A stretch of 44,456 nucleotides of DNA from Eubacteriaceae bacterium (GCA_017551505.1 JAFZLL010000024.1:1-44456), one strand, 5' to 3'. Shown: positions 1 to 7,682, counted from the stretch's first letter. Notes: generated from the letters alone by a model not told the origin. A program made the numbers and translations.

Positions 1-141
1 GAATACGCCGAGAAAAACGGCTATTTCGAAGAGAACCCTTACACCAGGCACTATCCCAAGGAGGAGCGCCGCCGCAGGGAAGCCGAAGAGAGAGCGAAGA
101 AGGAAGCCAAGAAAAAGGCCATGGAAAAATACAGGAAGTAA
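1..141 (+). CDS. C-terminal tail of an unknown protein (5' end outside window)
   Basis: An open frame enters from the left edge in frame 1 and ends at TAA 139-141, giving 46 residues. The visible tail starts EYAEKNGYFEENPYTRHYPK and then becomes a highly charged helix-forming run of Arg, Lys, Glu and Ala (EERRRREAEERAKKEAKKK), ending MEKYRK. Such Lys/Arg-rich tails occur on many nucleic-acid-binding or membrane-associated proteins, so no function can be assigned. An intrinsic terminator follows 20 bases later, which supports this being a real gene end. Confidence 0.7.
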   Translation, partial: EYAEKNGYFEENPYTRHYPKEERRRREAEERAKKEAKKKAMEKYRK

Positions 142-160
142 CACCGGAGAGGATCAATCC

Positions 161-186
161 AGCACGCGTGCCTGCGTGCTTTTTTA
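161..186 (+). terminator. Intrinsic terminator after the left-edge gene
   Basis: A perfect 7-bp stem AGCACGC / GCGTGCT (161-167 with 174-180) and a 6-base loop are followed directly by a run of T from 180. It ends transcription of the gene entering from the left, so maf probably has its own promoter in 187-336, though I see no convincing one there. Confidence 0.8.
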
Positions 187-336
187 TTGCCGCATATGCT
201 TTTGTCAAAGCCGGTAATACCGTCTGGTGCCGAAAGGATCTTCATGTTAGAATATGCGACAGTATCCGTTAGAAATTTAATTAAAAAAAGAGGGAAAAGC
301 TGGTCTTTCCGGCCTGTGTTCGTAAATAATATTATT

Positions 337-912
337 ATGAAAAAGACAATACTGGCAAGCGCCTCGCCAAGAAGGAAAGAGCTGATCGCGTCGCTCCCGA
401 TACAGATCGTATCCATCATTCCCGCACAGAACGAGCTGCCTTATCAGAAGCGCCTTTCCCCGGAGCAGAATGTCGCAGCCATCTCAGCCGCCAAAGCAGA
501 GAACGTATCGGAGATAGCTGCCGGGACAGAATATGATCTCATCATCGCTGCCGATACCATCGTCGTCATCGATGACAGGGTCCTCGGAAAACCCAGAGAC
601 GGGATGGAAGCCATCAGCATGCTGTCCTGCCTTTCAGGACGCACGCACCAGGTCTATACGGGCGTAACGATCCTGTCAAAAGACAGGAAGATATCCTTTG
701 CGGAAAAAACCGATGTCACGTTCAACCCCATGAGCGGGGATGAGATATTAGATTATGTCAAATCGGGGGAGCCGATGGATAAGGCCGGTGCTTACGGGAT
801 ACAGGGCAAAGCCAAATTATTCATCAAAGAGATCAAAGGAAGCTACGAAAACGTGATCGGACTTCCTGTCGCAAAACTCTACCGTGTGCTTTCAGCCGAA
901 CAGCTGATATGA
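337..912 (+). CDS. maf: Maf-like nucleotide pyrophosphatase
   Basis: 191 residues, normal Maf length. Maf enzymes hydrolyse dTTP, UTP or modified nucleotides to monophosphates in the cytoplasm and are thought to keep non-canonical nucleotides out of nucleic acids; some affect septation. The N-terminus ILASASPRRKEL is the family signature, the catalytic-base region IIAADTIVVIDD lies near residues 67-78, and LSGRTHQVYTGV follows. The start at ATG 337 is chosen because the signature must begin within a few residues of the N-terminus; the frame is open upstream to 187 but that part is unlike Maf. No good Shine-Dalgarno precedes this ATG, which is unusual in this window. Confidence 0.93.
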   Translation: MKKTILASASPRRKELIASLPIQIVSIIPAQNELPYQKRLSPEQNVAAISAAKAENVSEIAAGTEYDLIIAADTIVVIDDRVLGKPRDGMEAISMLSCLSGRTHQVYTGVTILSKDRKISFAEKTDVTFNPMSGDEILDYVKSGEPMDKAGAYGIQGKAKLFIKEIKGSYENVIGLPVAKLYRVLSAEQLI

Positions 913-1028
913 TGAAAATGCGCAGAATTCAAACGATGCACGCTGACAAAAGCCGAGACCTGTTCCGCCTGATCAGACCGGTCCAAGTGCCGGTGATCTG
1001 AAGTCTTCTAAAGGATGAATGCGTTCCA

Positions 1029-1053
1029 ATAAAAAAAGCCGGCAAATGCCGGC
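1029..1053 (-). terminator. Terminator of the sigma-like/HEPN-CBS operon
   Basis: On the minus strand two GCCGGC arms (1048-1053 and 1038-1043) separated by ATTT are followed by seven T. It lies 60 bases after the end of the CBS gene. The 913-1115 stretch otherwise holds no gene. Confidence 0.8.
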
Positions 1054-1115
1054 ATGATCGCAGCGTACGGTATCCTCATCGGGATAGGATCGATGATCCC
1101 TTTATGGGACGCGGA

Positions 1116-1829
1116 TCACAGCATCTCTCTGAATGTATTCTTTGCCGAGAGCATATCCCAGGGGGTGAGCATCCCCTTTACCTTTCCCCCGGACCGCCCG
1201 GACTCAGTCAAAAAAACGATCACGAGCCGCTTTTTTCCTTTTTTATCTGAAAACATCTTTTCCACCGCTACCGGTGAGGCCTGGGGCGAGGCGAAGTCGA
1301 AGTATTCCCCGCTGTGTGCGTTTATCGAAAGGAACTCCTCGAAATCCCCAACTTTTGTCGCCTCTGAAAGCAGTGCTCCTCCGTATTTAAGTGCATAGGA
1401 AAGGAGGGTCGATATACTGAACACGCCTGTAAGCTTCCCTTCATCGATGATCGGCGCGTGGGAAAAACCCTTCTCGGACATCGTTGACACGGCCTGCTTG
1501 ACAGCGGTATCTCTGGACACCGTGAAGATATTCTTTATGGCCAGATCATTGGCAGTCAAAGGGTATTCGATCGTTTTTACGATAGCTCTCAGGTCTTCGA
1601 TCACTTCGTCCGATGGCTGGAACACATACTGCCCGTTTTCTACCGGATAATGCGTCAGCACGTTCCTCATCTCCCTGCAGATATCGAGCCTGTCCTTAAA
1701 GACCGCGCCTTCTCTGGAATTCAGGAAACGAAGCACGCAGTTTTCATATTTGTCCCCGGCTCTTCCGTATTTTTCGAAGAGCACTCTTTCAAGTTCCTTA
1801 TAAAGGTTAAGGAATTCATCGGCATTCAT
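1116..1829 (-). CDS. HEPN-like plus CBS-pair protein
   Basis: 237 residues. Residues 1-90 are all-helical and carry RNVLTH (Arg55, His60), an R-x4-H motif of the kind used by HEPN ribonucleases and HEPN structural relatives. Residues 97-155 form a clear CBS domain (IKNIFTVSRDTAVKQAVSTM then FSHAPIIDEGKLTGVFS) and 160-237 a second, more diverged one (KKRLVIVFL, GMLTPWDML). CBS pairs usually sense adenine nucleotides. The start is ATG 1827-1829: GAGGTG lies 5 bases upstream, while a GTG three codons earlier overlaps that ribosome site. It is the second gene of an operon, 37 bases after the sigma-like gene. That it is a nucleotide-controlled RNase or RNA-binding protein is inference; the HEPN call rests on one motif and predicted helices. 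Confidence 0.75.
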   Translation of the reverse strand: MNADEFLNLYKELERVLFEKYGRAGDKYENCVLRFLNSREGAVFKDRLDICREMRNVLTHYPVENGQYVFQPSDEVIEDLRAIVKTIEYPLTANDLAIKNIFTVSRDTAVKQAVSTMSEKGFSHAPIIDEGKLTGVFSISTLLSYALKYGGALLSEATKVGDFEEFLSINAHSGEYFDFASPQASPVAVEKMFSDKKGKKRLVIVFLTESGRSGGKVKGMLTPWDMLSAKNTFREML

Positions 1830-1866
1830 GAAAGTCACCTCAATGGCGATTATACCACATCTTGAC

Positions 1867-2328
1867 CTATATCTTTCGCTGCGGCAGATACTTCATTATT
1901 ACCTTTAAAGCCTCTGCATGCTTTCGGTAGATATTGCGCGATGAGTAGCCAACCCTGTCGGCGATCTCATCCCAGACCATCCCGTCAAGGTAACGCAGCA
2001 TAAGGATCTTGCGGTAGAACGGATCCTCGACCTTCATGATCGCGGACGAAATCTCGTCGTATACCTCACTGAGTTCTATCAGCTGCCCTATCATCCTGTC
2101 TTTAAGAGCAATCAGAGCGGCATCACCGGTCATTGCCTCCTTATGCATAAGAGAGCTGTCCGTGCCGGAAAGGCGCGCGACTGCTCTTTCAAGTCTGTTT
2201 ATACTGTCGTTCAAAAGCCCGATATCGATCCCCATATTGACCGCACGCGAAAGATATTCCTTCGCATTTTGGACATTAGTGCTGTCCCACCTCGTATTAA
2301 CGGTAACGGACATGTTTTTCACCGTCAA
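1867..2328 (-). CDS. Phage-type sigma-like transcription factor (DUF1492/ArpU-like)
   Basis: 153 residues from TTG 2326-2328. The C-terminal half, near residues 105-150, has a sigma region-4-like helix-turn-helix: RKILMLRYLDGMVWDEIADR, then VGYSSRNIYRKHAEALKVI. The N-terminal half is helical (NAKEYLSRAVNMGIDIGLLN). This layout matches small RNA-polymerase-associated activators common in Firmicute prophages. The TTG start is supported by GGAGGT 9 bases upstream; an in-frame ATG at 2313 with only GGTG before it is the alternative (148 residues). It is first in an operon with the HEPN/CBS gene. No phage genes flank it, so it is an orphan or domesticated copy. Family placement is from motif recognition only. 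Confidence 0.7.
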   Translation of the reverse strand: MTVKNMSVTVNTRWDSTNVQNAKEYLSRAVNMGIDIGLLNDSINRLERAVARLSGTDSSLMHKEAMTGDAALIALKDRMIGQLIELSEVYDEISSAIMKVEDPFYRKILMLRYLDGMVWDEIADRVGYSSRNIYRKHAEALKVIMKYLPQRKI

Positions 2329-2350
2329 TCCACACCGACCTCCGATTATT

Positions 2351-2364
2351 CGAACTTATGTTCT
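2351..2364. promoter_or_regulatory. LexA-like (SOS) box
   Basis: CGAACTTATGTTCT contains the dyad GAAC-N4-GTTC typical of Gram-positive LexA (DinR) boxes. It sits just downstream of the -10 element of the minus-strand promoter, over the expected transcription start, where a repressor would block transcription. The outer bases deviate from the Bacillus consensus as I remember it, so this is a candidate. Confidence 0.5.
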
Positions 2365-2369
2365 ATATA

Positions 2370-2398
2370 ACTATATCACCGAATGCTCTGCCGGTCAA
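2370..2398 (-). promoter_or_regulatory. Sigma-A promoter of the sigma-like/HEPN-CBS operon
   Basis: On the minus strand TTGACC (2393-2398), a 17-base spacer and TATAGT (2370-2375): each box is one base off consensus. The start point would fall near 2363, inside the LexA-like box, about 35 bases before the TTG start. Confidence 0.75.
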
Positions 2399-2538
2399 GG
2401 ATATTCACTGTATCAGGCAGTAAAAACATGTCCGACAGCCAGCTCATTTGGATCTGTCCGGGAGCACTGAGCGGCATATACGCTGCCCGTACAGCCGCAC
2501 CCTCCGGATATCATCGATAGGCCGGATATTTCCGGCAA

Positions 2539-2564
2539 TAAAAAAAGCAGCCCGCAAAGGCTGC
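2539..2564 (-). terminator. Terminator of the small lipoprotein gene
   Basis: On the minus strand GCAGCC (2559-2564), loop TTTGCG and GGCTGC (2547-2552) are followed by a long T run. It begins 16 bases after the lipoprotein stop. A second small dyad, GCCGGA/TCCGGC, lies beside it at 2521-2536. Confidence 0.75.
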
Positions 2565-2579
2565 CGAAAGACCACGGTT

Positions 2580-3128
2580 TTACAGATCGATCCACATGGA
2601 AGACCGGAGATATCCTTTAGCCTCCGCCGATGGCTGGCCTTCCTTCATGATTATCGTATCGGCGTATTCAAGAAAAGTCTCTTCAAGGCCGGATCTGTCG
2701 TCAGCGTCTCCGATAAACGTGAACATATAAAAGCCATCCCAGCCCTTGCGCATCGTTGCCAAGAAGAAGTGTTCTTTCCCATCCACTTCGGCAGTATATG
2801 CGATATAGTCGTAGTCTCCCCTGGTTTTAAGGTCGCTTTGGACCATCCCATTGCTTCTCAGTACCAGTGAAACATACTCGTCGATGTCTGATGCCTCGCT
2901 CAAGCCGACCACGGAAAGCTCCTCGAAAGTCTCCTTATATACTACCAGCATCTGGTTTCTCCCGTCAAAGCAGCTCTCAGCCCCTTCCACAGTCTGGGCA
3001 TCGAAATTCTCCGGCATCGTTATGGAATAGCCCGGGGTCTCATATACTGCGGTCTTCCGTGATTCCGCACATCCTGCCGCGCACGAAGCTATAATTATCA
3101 ATATCAATAATATGGCTGTTTTTTTCAT
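2580..3128 (-). CDS. Small exported lipoprotein
   Basis: 182 residues. The first 20 are a lipoprotein signal: Lys2-Lys3, a hydrophobic core of Ile and Leu, then CAAGC with Cys20 as the probable lipidated residue. The mature part (YSITMPENFDAQ; YDYIAYTAEVDGKEHFFLAT; DGFYMFTFIGDADD) resembles the single-domain PsbP/DUF1795-like fold of lipoproteins that carry a short transport-stress or fitness function, but I do not recognise a specific family. The start has GAGGAA 7 bases upstream. It is a single-gene unit with its own promoter and terminator. Confidence 0.8.
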   Translation of the reverse strand: MKKTAILLILIIIASCAAGCAESRKTAVYETPGYSITMPENFDAQTVEGAESCFDGRNQMLVVYKETFEELSVVGLSEASDIDEYVSLVLRSNGMVQSDLKTRGDYDYIAYTAEVDGKEHFFLATMRKGWDGFYMFTFIGDADDRSGLEETFLEYADTIIMKEGQPSAEAKGYLRSSMWIDL

Positions 3129-3160
3129 CTGTATATTCCTCGATAGAATAACTGAATAGA

Positions 3161-3189
3161 ATTATACACTATCCCTCTCCCATCGTCAA
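3161..3189 (-). promoter_or_regulatory. Sigma-A promoter of the small lipoprotein gene
   Basis: On the minus strand TTGACG (3184-3189), exactly 17 bases, then TATAAT (3161-3166), about 32 bases before the ATG. Confidence 0.85.
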
Positions 3190-3258
3190 ATCTGTAGACA
3201 GACAGGCTTTTATCTCCATATGCCGATCAGCCCTTACGCTGCCTTTGAAAAGACGCAT

Positions 3259-4143
3259 TCACGAGGCCGTGCTGTTCGGCCCGATGAATCTTTCCCTTAC
3301 ATACTTGATGGATCTGTCCACCAGCTTATTGAAAGTCTCCTCATCTCCTGCGGCTTCCCTGATGTATCCGTATTCATCCATCGTTCCGCTGCCGTGGGGC
3401 ACCGCGTACGCGCCTGCGTCGCTGCCTACGCCCACATTGGCTCCGAGTCTGATTGCCTTAACGATGTTGCTGAAATCTTCATCCGAGATTTTTTTCACGA
3501 CGTCATGAGGATATCTCTCTGTCCTTAGGAGGTTGGTCTGCGTTGAGATAGTCGGCACCCAAAGGGTACCGCTCTGAGCCAGATATGAGATCGCGTCGTC
3601 ATCCATGTAACTGCCGTGTTCAACGGAGTCGACCCCTCCTTCAACGGCATTTTTCACATTCTGCGCCCCGTTCGTATGGCTCATGACCGCAAAACCTTCT
3701 CCGTGGGCGATATTGACCAATTCTTTTATCTCGCTGACCGTAAGAGCTCCCTCGGTTATCACGCCGTAGACTCCGAAGTCCAAGAGCCCCGTAGTCATGA
3801 TCTTCACGAAATTGCCGCCGCGTTTTTTTATCTGTTTGACATAATCCTCAAATTCTTTATAAGTCGAATACGGAAAGCCGACAACAGACCCGTAGTAACC
3901 CTTATGATGCAGCGCGAAGATAGGGGTGATGTACTCTATACCGTACTCCGGGGCTATCGTTTGGGCGTATTCTCCCACGCCCGCAAAATCTCCTCCGTCT
4001 CTTATAAAGGTTATGTCATAGTCTTTATAAGTCTGCAGGACGCTCCTCACATACTCTTTATCGACACCGTCCTTATGTCTGTCCATAGCTTTGCGGTAAT
4101 TGACGGCGTCCATTATCACATGTTCATGCAGCTCAGCATACAT
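3259..4143 (-). CDS. Short amidohydrolase-family metal-dependent hydrolase
   Basis: 294 residues, about 100 fewer than usual because the N-terminal beta-sandwich is absent and the protein begins almost at the first metal-ligand motif. Visible active-site elements of an imidazolonepropionase/prolidase-type amidohydrolase are HEH (His6, His8), Lys114 in NFVKIMTTG (likely the carbamylated bridge), His156 (VMSHTNGA), His176 (SVEHGS) and Asp242 (GVGSDAGA). It should hydrolyse a C-N bond of a small cyclic or amide substrate in the cytoplasm; the substrate is unknown. AGGAG lies 12 bases before the ATG, a long spacing. The gcvH terminator hairpin lies immediately upstream, so expression may depend on read-through. 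Confidence 0.85.
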   Translation of the reverse strand: MYAELHEHVIMDAVNYRKAMDRHKDGVDKEYVRSVLQTYKDYDITFIRDGGDFAGVGEYAQTIAPEYGIEYITPIFALHHKGYYGSVVGFPYSTYKEFEDYVKQIKKRGGNFVKIMTTGLLDFGVYGVITEGALTVSEIKELVNIAHGEGFAVMSHTNGAQNVKNAVEGGVDSVEHGSYMDDDAISYLAQSGTLWVPTISTQTNLLRTERYPHDVVKKISDEDFSNIVKAIRLGANVGVGSDAGAYAVPHGSGTMDEYGYIREAAGDEETFNKLVDRSIKYVRERFIGPNSTAS

Positions 4144-4163
4144 GTCAGTCTACATCTCCTGTC

Positions 4164-4192
4164 AAAAAGCAGGGCGGGTTTCCCCGCCCTGC
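4164..4192 (-). terminator. Strong terminator after gcvH
   Basis: On the minus strand a perfect 10-bp G/C-rich stem, GCAGGGCGGG (4183-4192) with CCCGCCCTGC (4169-4178), a 4-base loop and TTTTT. It closes the one-carbon operon and sits directly in front of the amidohydrolase ribosome site. Confidence 0.9.
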
Positions 4193-4217
4193 AGAATATC
4201 ATTGATTTGGTGAAGAA

Positions 4218-4592
4218 TTATTCTTCTTCGGGAAGCTGAGCTTCGTATTCCTCTGCTGTCATCAGTCCGTCGACATCAGCGGCCTTGAATTCAACGATCC
4301 AAGCTCCGTACGGATCCTCATTGATGTTCTCCGGGCTGTCGTCCAGATCCTCGTTGACTGCAACGACGGTTGCTTCAAACGGGAGGGAGAGGTCGATATC
4401 GGTCTTGGTGCTTTCAACTGTGGAGAAGGTCTCTCCGGCGCCGAAAGTCGCGTCAACATCAGGCAGTTCAACATAGTTGATATCGCCGAGCTGATCCTGT
4501 GCATAATCTGTCAGTCCGACCTTGACGGTGTCGCCGTCAACGGCAAACCAAAGGTTATCAGCATTATACTTGAGTTCCTTGGGGAAATTCAT
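4218..4592 (-). CDS. gcvH: Glycine cleavage system H-like lipoyl protein
   Basis: 124 residues. H protein carries a lipoyl group that shuttles aminomethyl and reducing equivalents between P, T and L proteins. The lipoyl site is Lys63 in TVESTKTDIDL, in the lipoyl-domain frame VGLTDYAQDQLGDINYVELP before it and NINEDPYGAWIVEF after it. The bases around Lys63 encode an unusual stretch (STKTDIDLSLPFEATV rather than the common SVKAASD type). AAGGAG lies 8 bases before the ATG. It is the last gene of the operon, 82 bases after lpd. No gcvP or gcvT is near; a stand-alone gcvH with lpd inside a Wood-Ljungdahl locus is also known from acetogenic clostridia, where its role is not settled. Confidence 0.92.
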   Translation of the reverse strand: MNFPKELKYNADNLWFAVDGDTVKVGLTDYAQDQLGDINYVELPDVDATFGAGETFSTVESTKTDIDLSLPFEATVVAVNEDLDDSPENINEDPYGAWIVEFKAADVDGLMTAEEYEAQLPEEE

Positions 4593-4674
4593 TCTTTTAT
4601 CTCCTTATCTTTTTTTTTCATGGTAAGGGGATGTGATCCCCTTGCCATTTTTCATCTGGATATATCAGGTTCTA

Positions 4675-6057
4675 TCAACCTTTGTTGATAGATAGTCCGT
4701 GCAGGTCATGGAGTGCTTCCATGACAGCTTCGCCCATGGTCGGGTGCGGATAGATCGCCGCGCCGATCTCGGTCGCTGTCTGGTGATAGAAGACGCCGTT
4801 GGTCAGTACCTGCATCATATCGGTAGCTCTTGCTCCGACGATAGCAGCACCGATCAGCACATCGTTCATGTCTGTGATGACCTTAACGAAGCCTGCAGTG
4901 TGTCCGCTGGCGATAGCTTTTCCGAGGCCCTTGAAATCGAACTTGCCGACCTTGTATTCCTTGCCTGCGGCCTGGAGGGATGCTTCGGTCTCGCCGACCT
5001 GAGCGATCTCGGGGTTGGTGAACACGCAGCTAGGAACAGCATGGTATTCGACCTTCCTGCCGGCACCGAAGATATTATCGACTGCGAGAATCCCTTCCCA
5101 GGAGGCTACATGAGCCAGCATGATCGGAGTGGAGACATCGCCGATGGAATATACGTTGTCGTAATTGGTCTGCAGGAATTCGTTGACCTTTACTCTGCCC
5201 TTGTCTGTCATAACGACACCGGCTTCTTCGAAGCCGCAGCCTTCGGTGAAGGGACGGCGTCCGATAGCGACCAATGCGTAGTCAGCCGTGAGCTCTTTGC
5301 CGCTTTCGAGGGAAACGGTCACGTTGTCGCCGTTATCCACGGCGCCCTTGACTCTCTCTCCCAAAACGACGTTGATCTTGTCTTTCTTGAACTGTCTCTG
5401 GAGCTGTTTTGCAACATCCTCGTCCATCGTGGGCAGCAGCTGCTTTCCGCCCTGCACAACGGTGACTTCGGTGCCCATCTTGCCAAAGAACTGTCCGATC
5501 TCGACGCCGATGACGCCGCCGCCGATGAGGATCATCGACTTGGGGGCTTCTTCGAAATCGAGTATCTCATCGCTGGTGATGATGCGCTTCTTGTTGTAGC
5601 CCATCGTGGCAGGAGTTGTGGGAACGCTGCCTGTTGCGATGATGATGTAATCGGCCTTGACGGTCTCAACAGTGCCGTCATCCTTGGTCACATCGATGGT
5701 GTTGCGGTCAACGAGCTTACCGAATCCGTTGACGACAGTGACCTTATTCTTCTTCATTAAGAAAGCAACGCCGTTGACGATCGTAGAGACGACTTTCTTT
5801 TTTCTGTCCTGGATGTACTTGAAATCTATGGTAACATCGCCGTTGATGTTGATGCCCAGATCTTTGGCATTCTCAACAGTTTCGAGTGTATCATAGCTGG
5901 CGAGGAAGGCCTTGGTGGGTATGCAGCCTCTGTTCAGGCATGTGCCGCCGAATTCTCCCGTAGCTTTTTCAATCAGTACAACTTCAGCGCCCCTTTTGGC
6001 AGCATAAATCGCCGCTTCGTATCCGCCGGGGCCGGCGCCCAATACAGCAATTTTCAT
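4675..6057 (-). CDS. lpdA: Dihydrolipoyl dehydrogenase
   Basis: 460 residues, full length. This FAD enzyme reoxidises dihydrolipoyl groups with NAD+. The N-terminal FAD fold shows VLGAGPGGYEAAIYAA; the redox disulfide is Cys40/Cys45 in GGTCLNRGCIPTKA; the NAD fold shows ILIGGGVIGVEIGQFFGKMG; and the C-terminal dimer-interface dyad is His-Pro-x-x-x-Glu in AIYPHPTMGEAV. It lacks an N-terminal lipoyl domain, so it needs a separate carrier, most simply the neighbouring GcvH. GAGGAA precedes the ATG. It starts 14 bases after metF, in the same operon. Confidence 0.96.
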   Translation of the reverse strand: MKIAVLGAGPGGYEAAIYAAKRGAEVVLIEKATGEFGGTCLNRGCIPTKAFLASYDTLETVENAKDLGININGDVTIDFKYIQDRKKKVVSTIVNGVAFLMKKNKVTVVNGFGKLVDRNTIDVTKDDGTVETVKADYIIIATGSVPTTPATMGYNKKRIITSDEILDFEEAPKSMILIGGGVIGVEIGQFFGKMGTEVTVVQGGKQLLPTMDEDVAKQLQRQFKKDKINVVLGERVKGAVDNGDNVTVSLESGKELTADYALVAIGRRPFTEGCGFEEAGVVMTDKGRVKVNEFLQTNYDNVYSIGDVSTPIMLAHVASWEGILAVDNIFGAGRKVEYHAVPSCVFTNPEIAQVGETEASLQAAGKEYKVGKFDFKGLGKAIASGHTAGFVKVITDMNDVLIGAAIVGARATDMMQVLTNGVFYHQTATEIGAAIYPHPTMGEAVMEALHDLHGLSINKG

Positions 6058-6071
6058 TATCTATTCCTCGA

Positions 6072-7013
6072 TTAGAATCCAGCCTTTTCAAGGATAACGG
6101 GGACGTTCTCTTCAGCACCGATGGCCATGATGTGTGCACCGTGTGCGAGGCCCTTTTCCTTGATCTCTGCCAGGAACTCGGCTGCCATGATGATTCCTTC
6201 TTCTTCCTGGTTCTTGGACTGCTTCTTCTTGACGTCCTTGTCCTTGGGATCGAATCCTTCGGGAAGTCCGTTGTTCTTTGCGGCGTTCAGTCTGTCGATC
6301 TGGTCCTGGGGGACTCTGATGCCGGGGACATTGTTGCTCATGTATTTTGCCATGGCAGCGGTCTTCAGGGGGATGATGCCCGCCATCAGGTATACGCCGT
6401 ATTTCTCTGCCATTTCCATGAAGGGCTTCATCGGCTCTGCTTCATAAACGCCCTGTGTCTGGAAGAACTTGGCACCTGCTTCAATCTTCTTCCTCATCTT
6501 GATGAGCTGAAGCTCTACAGGCTCATAAACCGGGGTCACGGAAGCGCCGAGATAGTAGTAGGGAGGATTGCCGACGAGCTCGTTGCCGCCGCAGTCATGT
6601 CCTTCCATCAGCTGTACAGCTGCCCTGAGGATACCGACGGAGTCGAGGTCGTATACGGGCTTGGATTCCGGGCAGTCGCCGACGGTCGGGTGGTCGCCGG
6701 TGAGAGCAAGGATGTTTTCGATACCGAAAGCAGCAGCATCCATGAAGTCGCCCTGGATAGCCATTCTGCTTCTGTCTCTTCCGGTCATCTGCAGTACGGG
6801 CTCCATGCCTGCCTGCTTGATCATGATGCACAGTCCGAGAGAAGAAGCCTTGAGGGAGGAGGACTGGTAATCCGTAACGTTGCAGGCCTCGACCTTGCCG
6901 CGCAGCTGTTCTACGACTGACATCTGATGGGAGAAATCAACGCCCTTAGGAGGCGCCATTTCGGCCGTGATAGCGAATTTTCCGCTTTCGAGTGCTTTCT
7001 GAAGATTACTCAT
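6072..7013 (-). CDS. metF: 5,10-methylenetetrahydrofolate reductase, catalytic subunit
   Basis: 313 residues. It reduces methylene-THF to methyl-THF with a flavin in a TIM barrel. ITAEMAPPKG near residue 15 holds the conserved active-site Glu, followed by CNVTDYQSSS, LQMTGRDRSR and ILALTGDHP, all typical of the family; FFQTQGVYE lies in the second half. The region near residues 255-275 has a charged insert (DPKDKDVKKKQSKNQEEEG). Its ATG overlaps the end of metV by 8 bases, so the two are translationally coupled, as expected for the MetVF complex of acetogens, in which MetV links MetF to an iron-sulfur electron supply. Confidence 0.95.
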   Translation of the reverse strand: MSNLQKALESGKFAITAEMAPPKGVDFSHQMSVVEQLRGKVEACNVTDYQSSSLKASSLGLCIMIKQAGMEPVLQMTGRDRSRMAIQGDFMDAAAFGIENILALTGDHPTVGDCPESKPVYDLDSVGILRAAVQLMEGHDCGGNELVGNPPYYYLGASVTPVYEPVELQLIKMRKKIEAGAKFFQTQGVYEAEPMKPFMEMAEKYGVYLMAGIIPLKTAAMAKYMSNNVPGIRVPQDQIDRLNAAKNNGLPEGFDPKDKDVKKKQSKNQEEEGIIMAAEFLAEIKEKGLAHGAHIMAIGAEENVPVILEKAGF

Positions 7014-7662
7014 TTGCTTTCTCCTCTTTGAGATTTATGGTCGCGGGATAAAGATTGATCTTGTGTCCCTTATCATCGTTAGAAACCTCTAACTTATCAA
7101 GCTGACCGAACTTCTTTAATCTGTTGTAGATCAGGATCCATGCGCAGTCAACATCGGGGTTGGTCTCGCACTTGCCGTTCTTGGCTCCGCCGCAGGGGCC
7201 ATTGACAAGGCTCTTAGCGCACTTGGTGATGGGGCAGACGCCTGCCGTTCTTCCGAGAACGCAGTCTCCGCACATCTTGCATGCCTGGGAGAAGAGGGTG
7301 ACCCTTTCGATCTCGCCGAGGAACATGGTGTCGCTGGCGGGGTAAACAGGAACGTCGACGTTTCCGGCCATTGTCTGGACACCGTCACCGCAGCTCATTA
7401 CGAGCACTGCGTCATACGGAGTATCCTTGAAGGGCTTGAGTTCCTTTTTGACATTGTTCTTATTGCATCCGATCTCACAAACCACCGTTCCGACAACTTC
7501 GAATCCATTGGCTGTCAGTGTCTCGGCCATAGCTTTAACTTCGTTCTCACCGCCGGTCCTGGAAACTGTCGAGCATTCCGCGCAGCCTGTGATAAGAACT
7601 TTCTTGGCGCCCTTGAGGCTTTCAAGGACATCTTCGAGTTTCTTGCTCTTTGTAATGATCAT
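7006..7662 (-). CDS. metV: MetV-type cysteine-rich partner of methylene-THF reductase
   Basis: 218 residues. It is annotated in acetogens as the MTHFR C-terminal or MetV subunit. The first half (VLITGCAECSTVSRTGG, VVCEIGCNKNN, VLVMSCGDGVQTMA) contains Cys pairs and a glycine-rich turn. The second half has ferredoxin-like cysteines: CKMCGDC, CPITKC, NGPCGGAKNGKC and a late Cys in DVDCAW, enough for one or two Fe-S clusters and possibly a Zn site. It probably passes electrons to MetF. It begins 20 bases after folD and ends inside the metF start. Confidence 0.93.
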   Translation of the reverse strand: MIITKSKKLEDVLESLKGAKKVLITGCAECSTVSRTGGENEVKAMAETLTANGFEVVGTVVCEIGCNKNNVKKELKPFKDTPYDAVLVMSCGDGVQTMAGNVDVPVYPASDTMFLGEIERVTLFSQACKMCGDCVLGRTAGVCPITKCAKSLVNGPCGGAKNGKCETNPDVDCAWILIYNRLKKFGQLDKLEVSNDDKGHKINLYPATINLKEEKANE

Positions 7663-7682
7663 TTTTAGTTTACCTTTCTAAA

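Noticed and set aside
975-1005. Hairpin GACCGG/CCGGT after maf as a terminator
   Set aside because: The stem needs a three-base bulge and no T run follows, so it is not supported.
1867-2328. Prophage remnant around the sigma-like gene
   Set aside because: No integrase, structural, lysis or attachment-site sequence is nearby; the gene has its own promoter and operon partner.
2413-2595. Small minus-strand open frame between the lipoprotein and the sigma-like gene
   Set aside because: It overlaps the terminator of the lipoprotein gene and the promoter of the sigma-like operon and lacks a ribosome site.
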